This document shows, in pieces, positions 63,009-64,000 of a stretch of DNA of 64,000 nucleotides; position 1 is the stretch's first letter; each line of letters begins with the position of its first letter. Origin of the DNA: an uncultured Vampirovibrio sp. (GTDB taxonomy: Bacteria > Cyanobacteriota > Vampirovibrionia > Gastranaerophilales > Gastranaerophilaceae); NCBI GenBank assembly GCA_910583725.1, contig CAJTXZ010000001.1:62001-126000 (forward strand), read 5' to 3'. The notes below the pieces were generated by a model, which searched no databases, had not been told where the DNA came from, and saw nothing but the letters and a program-made list of their open reading frames with translations. The translations under genes were made by a program, and so were the position numbers.

Positions 63009-64000
63009 TTAGTCTTTAAAAGTGGTTGGCGTTTCAAAGAAATTAATATTCAATAATTCGCTGTCCATATCAGATAAAACTCTCTTTGGAGCTGATTTTC
63101 TTAAATCATCTGTATCAGACATTAAATCAACCTCTTCACCGCCTTTTTTGGCTACTGCTATATCAAGGCCTATACTTTGCAATTCACGCACAAGAACCTT
63201 GAATGACTCAGGAATACCAGGTCTTGGAATATTATCGCCCTTAACTATGGCTTCATATGCTCTGCTTCTTCCGTTAACATCGTCGGATTTGATTGTTAAC
63301 ATTTCTTGAAGAGTATAAGCTGCGCCATATGCTTCAAGCGCCCAAACTTCCATCTCACCAAATCTCTGACCGCCAAACTGGGCTTTGCCGCCTAACGGCT
63401 GCTGAGTTACAAGTGAATAAGGACCTGTAGACCTTGCGTGGATTTTATCATCAACAAGGTGGACTAATTTCAAGATGTATGAAAGGCCAACTGCAACAGG
63501 CTCATCAAATGGTTCACCGGTTCTGCCGTCATACAAAGTCACCTTACCATCTTCTCTAACCCAATCACAACCAGATTCTTTTATGCCTTTGATTAACTCT
63601 TCACGTGTTGCAACCTCAGATTGAGCTGCACCATACATTTCATCAAACGGCGGAGCCATATAATGATTACCTGTTAAATATGCAGCCAAACCAAGCAAAC
63701 ATTCATATGTTTGTCCAACGTTCATACGAGAAGGTACACCAAGAGGATTAAGTACGATATCAATTGGCGTGCCATCAGGCAGGAATGGCATATCTTCTTT
63801 TGGAAGAATTCTTGATACAATACCTTTGTTTCCATGACGCCCTGATAATTTATCGCCGACAGAGATTTTTCTCTTTTGAGCGATGTATACTCTAATTACT
63901 GTATTTGCGCCAGGTGGCAATTCATCGCCTTTTTCTCTGTCAAATACTTTAACATCGACAACTCTTCCGCCCTCACCGTGTGGAACTCTAAGAGAATTAT
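63009..64000 (-). CDS. rpoB: RNA polymerase beta subunit, C-terminal part
   Basis: Beta subunit, cut at the right window edge; the frame is open to 64000. Visible motifs are SLRVPHGEGGRVVDVKVFDR, GDKLSGRHGNKGIVSRILP, MPFLPDGTPIDIVLNPLGVP and the C-terminal GGKAQFGGQRFGEMEVWALE. It ends FFETPTTFKD. It is followed 47 bases later by rpoC1 on the same strand. Confidence 0.97.
   Translation of the reverse strand, partial: NSLRVPHGEGGRVVDVKVFDREKGDELPPGANTVIRVYIAQKRKISVGDKLSGRHGNKGIVSRILPKEDMPFLPDGTPIDIVLNPLGVPSRMNVGQTYECLLGLAAYLTGNHYMAPPFDEMYGAAQSEVATREELIKGIKESGCDWVREDGKVTLYDGRTGEPFDEPVAVGLSYILKLVHLVDDKIHARSTGPYSLVTQQPLGGKAQFGGQRFGEMEVWALEAYGAAYTLQEMLTIKSDDVNGRSRAYEAIVKGDNIPRPGIPESFKVLVRELQSIGLDIAVAKKGGEEVDLMSDTDDLRKSAPKRVLSDMDSELLNINFFETPTTFKD

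Overview
The window fits a gut Vampirovibrionia/Melainabacteria genome (the non-photosynthetic sister group of Cyanobacteria, Gastranaerophilales-like). The DNA is AT-rich, and the beta-prime RNA polymerase subunit is encoded by two genes, rpoC1 and rpoC2, with a very large insertion after the trigger-helix motif, as in Cyanobacteria. A prepilin with huge glycine-rich and lectin-like parts sits beside dnaE, and a flagellar operon is present. The lineage call is inference from these traits, not from a database search.

Layout. 1-1.1 kb: two overlapping unknown genes (minus strand). 1.5-13.3 kb: a glycosyltransferase, then a type I secretion locus: TolC-like outer-membrane factor, a membrane-anchored Kelch-like protein, a 1,170-residue RTX adhesin/toxin, an HlyB-type ABC exporter broken at a 7-A tract, a 46-residue membrane protein and an HlyD-type adaptor. 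13.3-19.4 kb: an island with an HTH-ImmA/IrrE metallopeptidase, a frameshifted partner and a Mu-type transposition module (MuA, MuB, small proteins) ending in repeats next to tRNA-Leu(UAG). 19.8-24.7 kb: a GT-C-like membrane protein, rpsO, an ATP-grasp enzyme, yidD, small regulators and a Bro-N protein. 25-28 kb: a giant prepilin-like protein with a C-type-lectin-like insert, facing two small DNA-binding proteins. 28-36 kb: dnaE, a putative ADP-ribosyltransferase, rplS, ylqF and rnhB. 42.5-44.7 kb: a nucleotidyltransferase and a HigBA-like pair. 44.7-51.7 kb: flhA-fliH-fliG-fliF-fliE and a lytic transglycosylase. 52-54.3 kb: coaD and neighbours. 56.5-64 kb: a TIGR04076-like gene with an in-frame UGA, then rpoC2, rpoC1 and the end of rpoB.

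The most unusual content is two arrays, 36.9-42.3 kb and 54.4-56.2 kb. They hold at least 13 promoterless, start-less cassettes of about 150-220 bp, all on the plus strand. Each encodes only the last 50-75 residues of a C-type-lectin-like domain, of the form LCD...GSVQC...CAGA...CxP..WS...(variable)...A(F/Y)SVRC, and several stop right after it. The same domain lies inside the prepilin at 25-27.4 kb. Cassette cores vary strongly in sequence and length, but their edges are nearly identical at the DNA level (GGCTCTGTGCAGTGC and TTTTCGGTGCGCTG). Both arrays start with the same ~65-bp element, whose predicted hairpin shows compensatory base changes. I read this as a silent repertoire for varying the exposed tip of pilin-like proteins by recombination. 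No recombinase, reverse transcriptase or template repeat is visible in the window, so the mechanism is open.

Much of the accessory DNA looks recently rearranged: frameshifts, an in-frame stop, start-less frames, remnants of ADP-ribosyltransferase and antitoxin genes, and tandem repeats. The housekeeping genes (rpsO, rplS, dnaE, rnhB, coaD, rpoBC) look intact.
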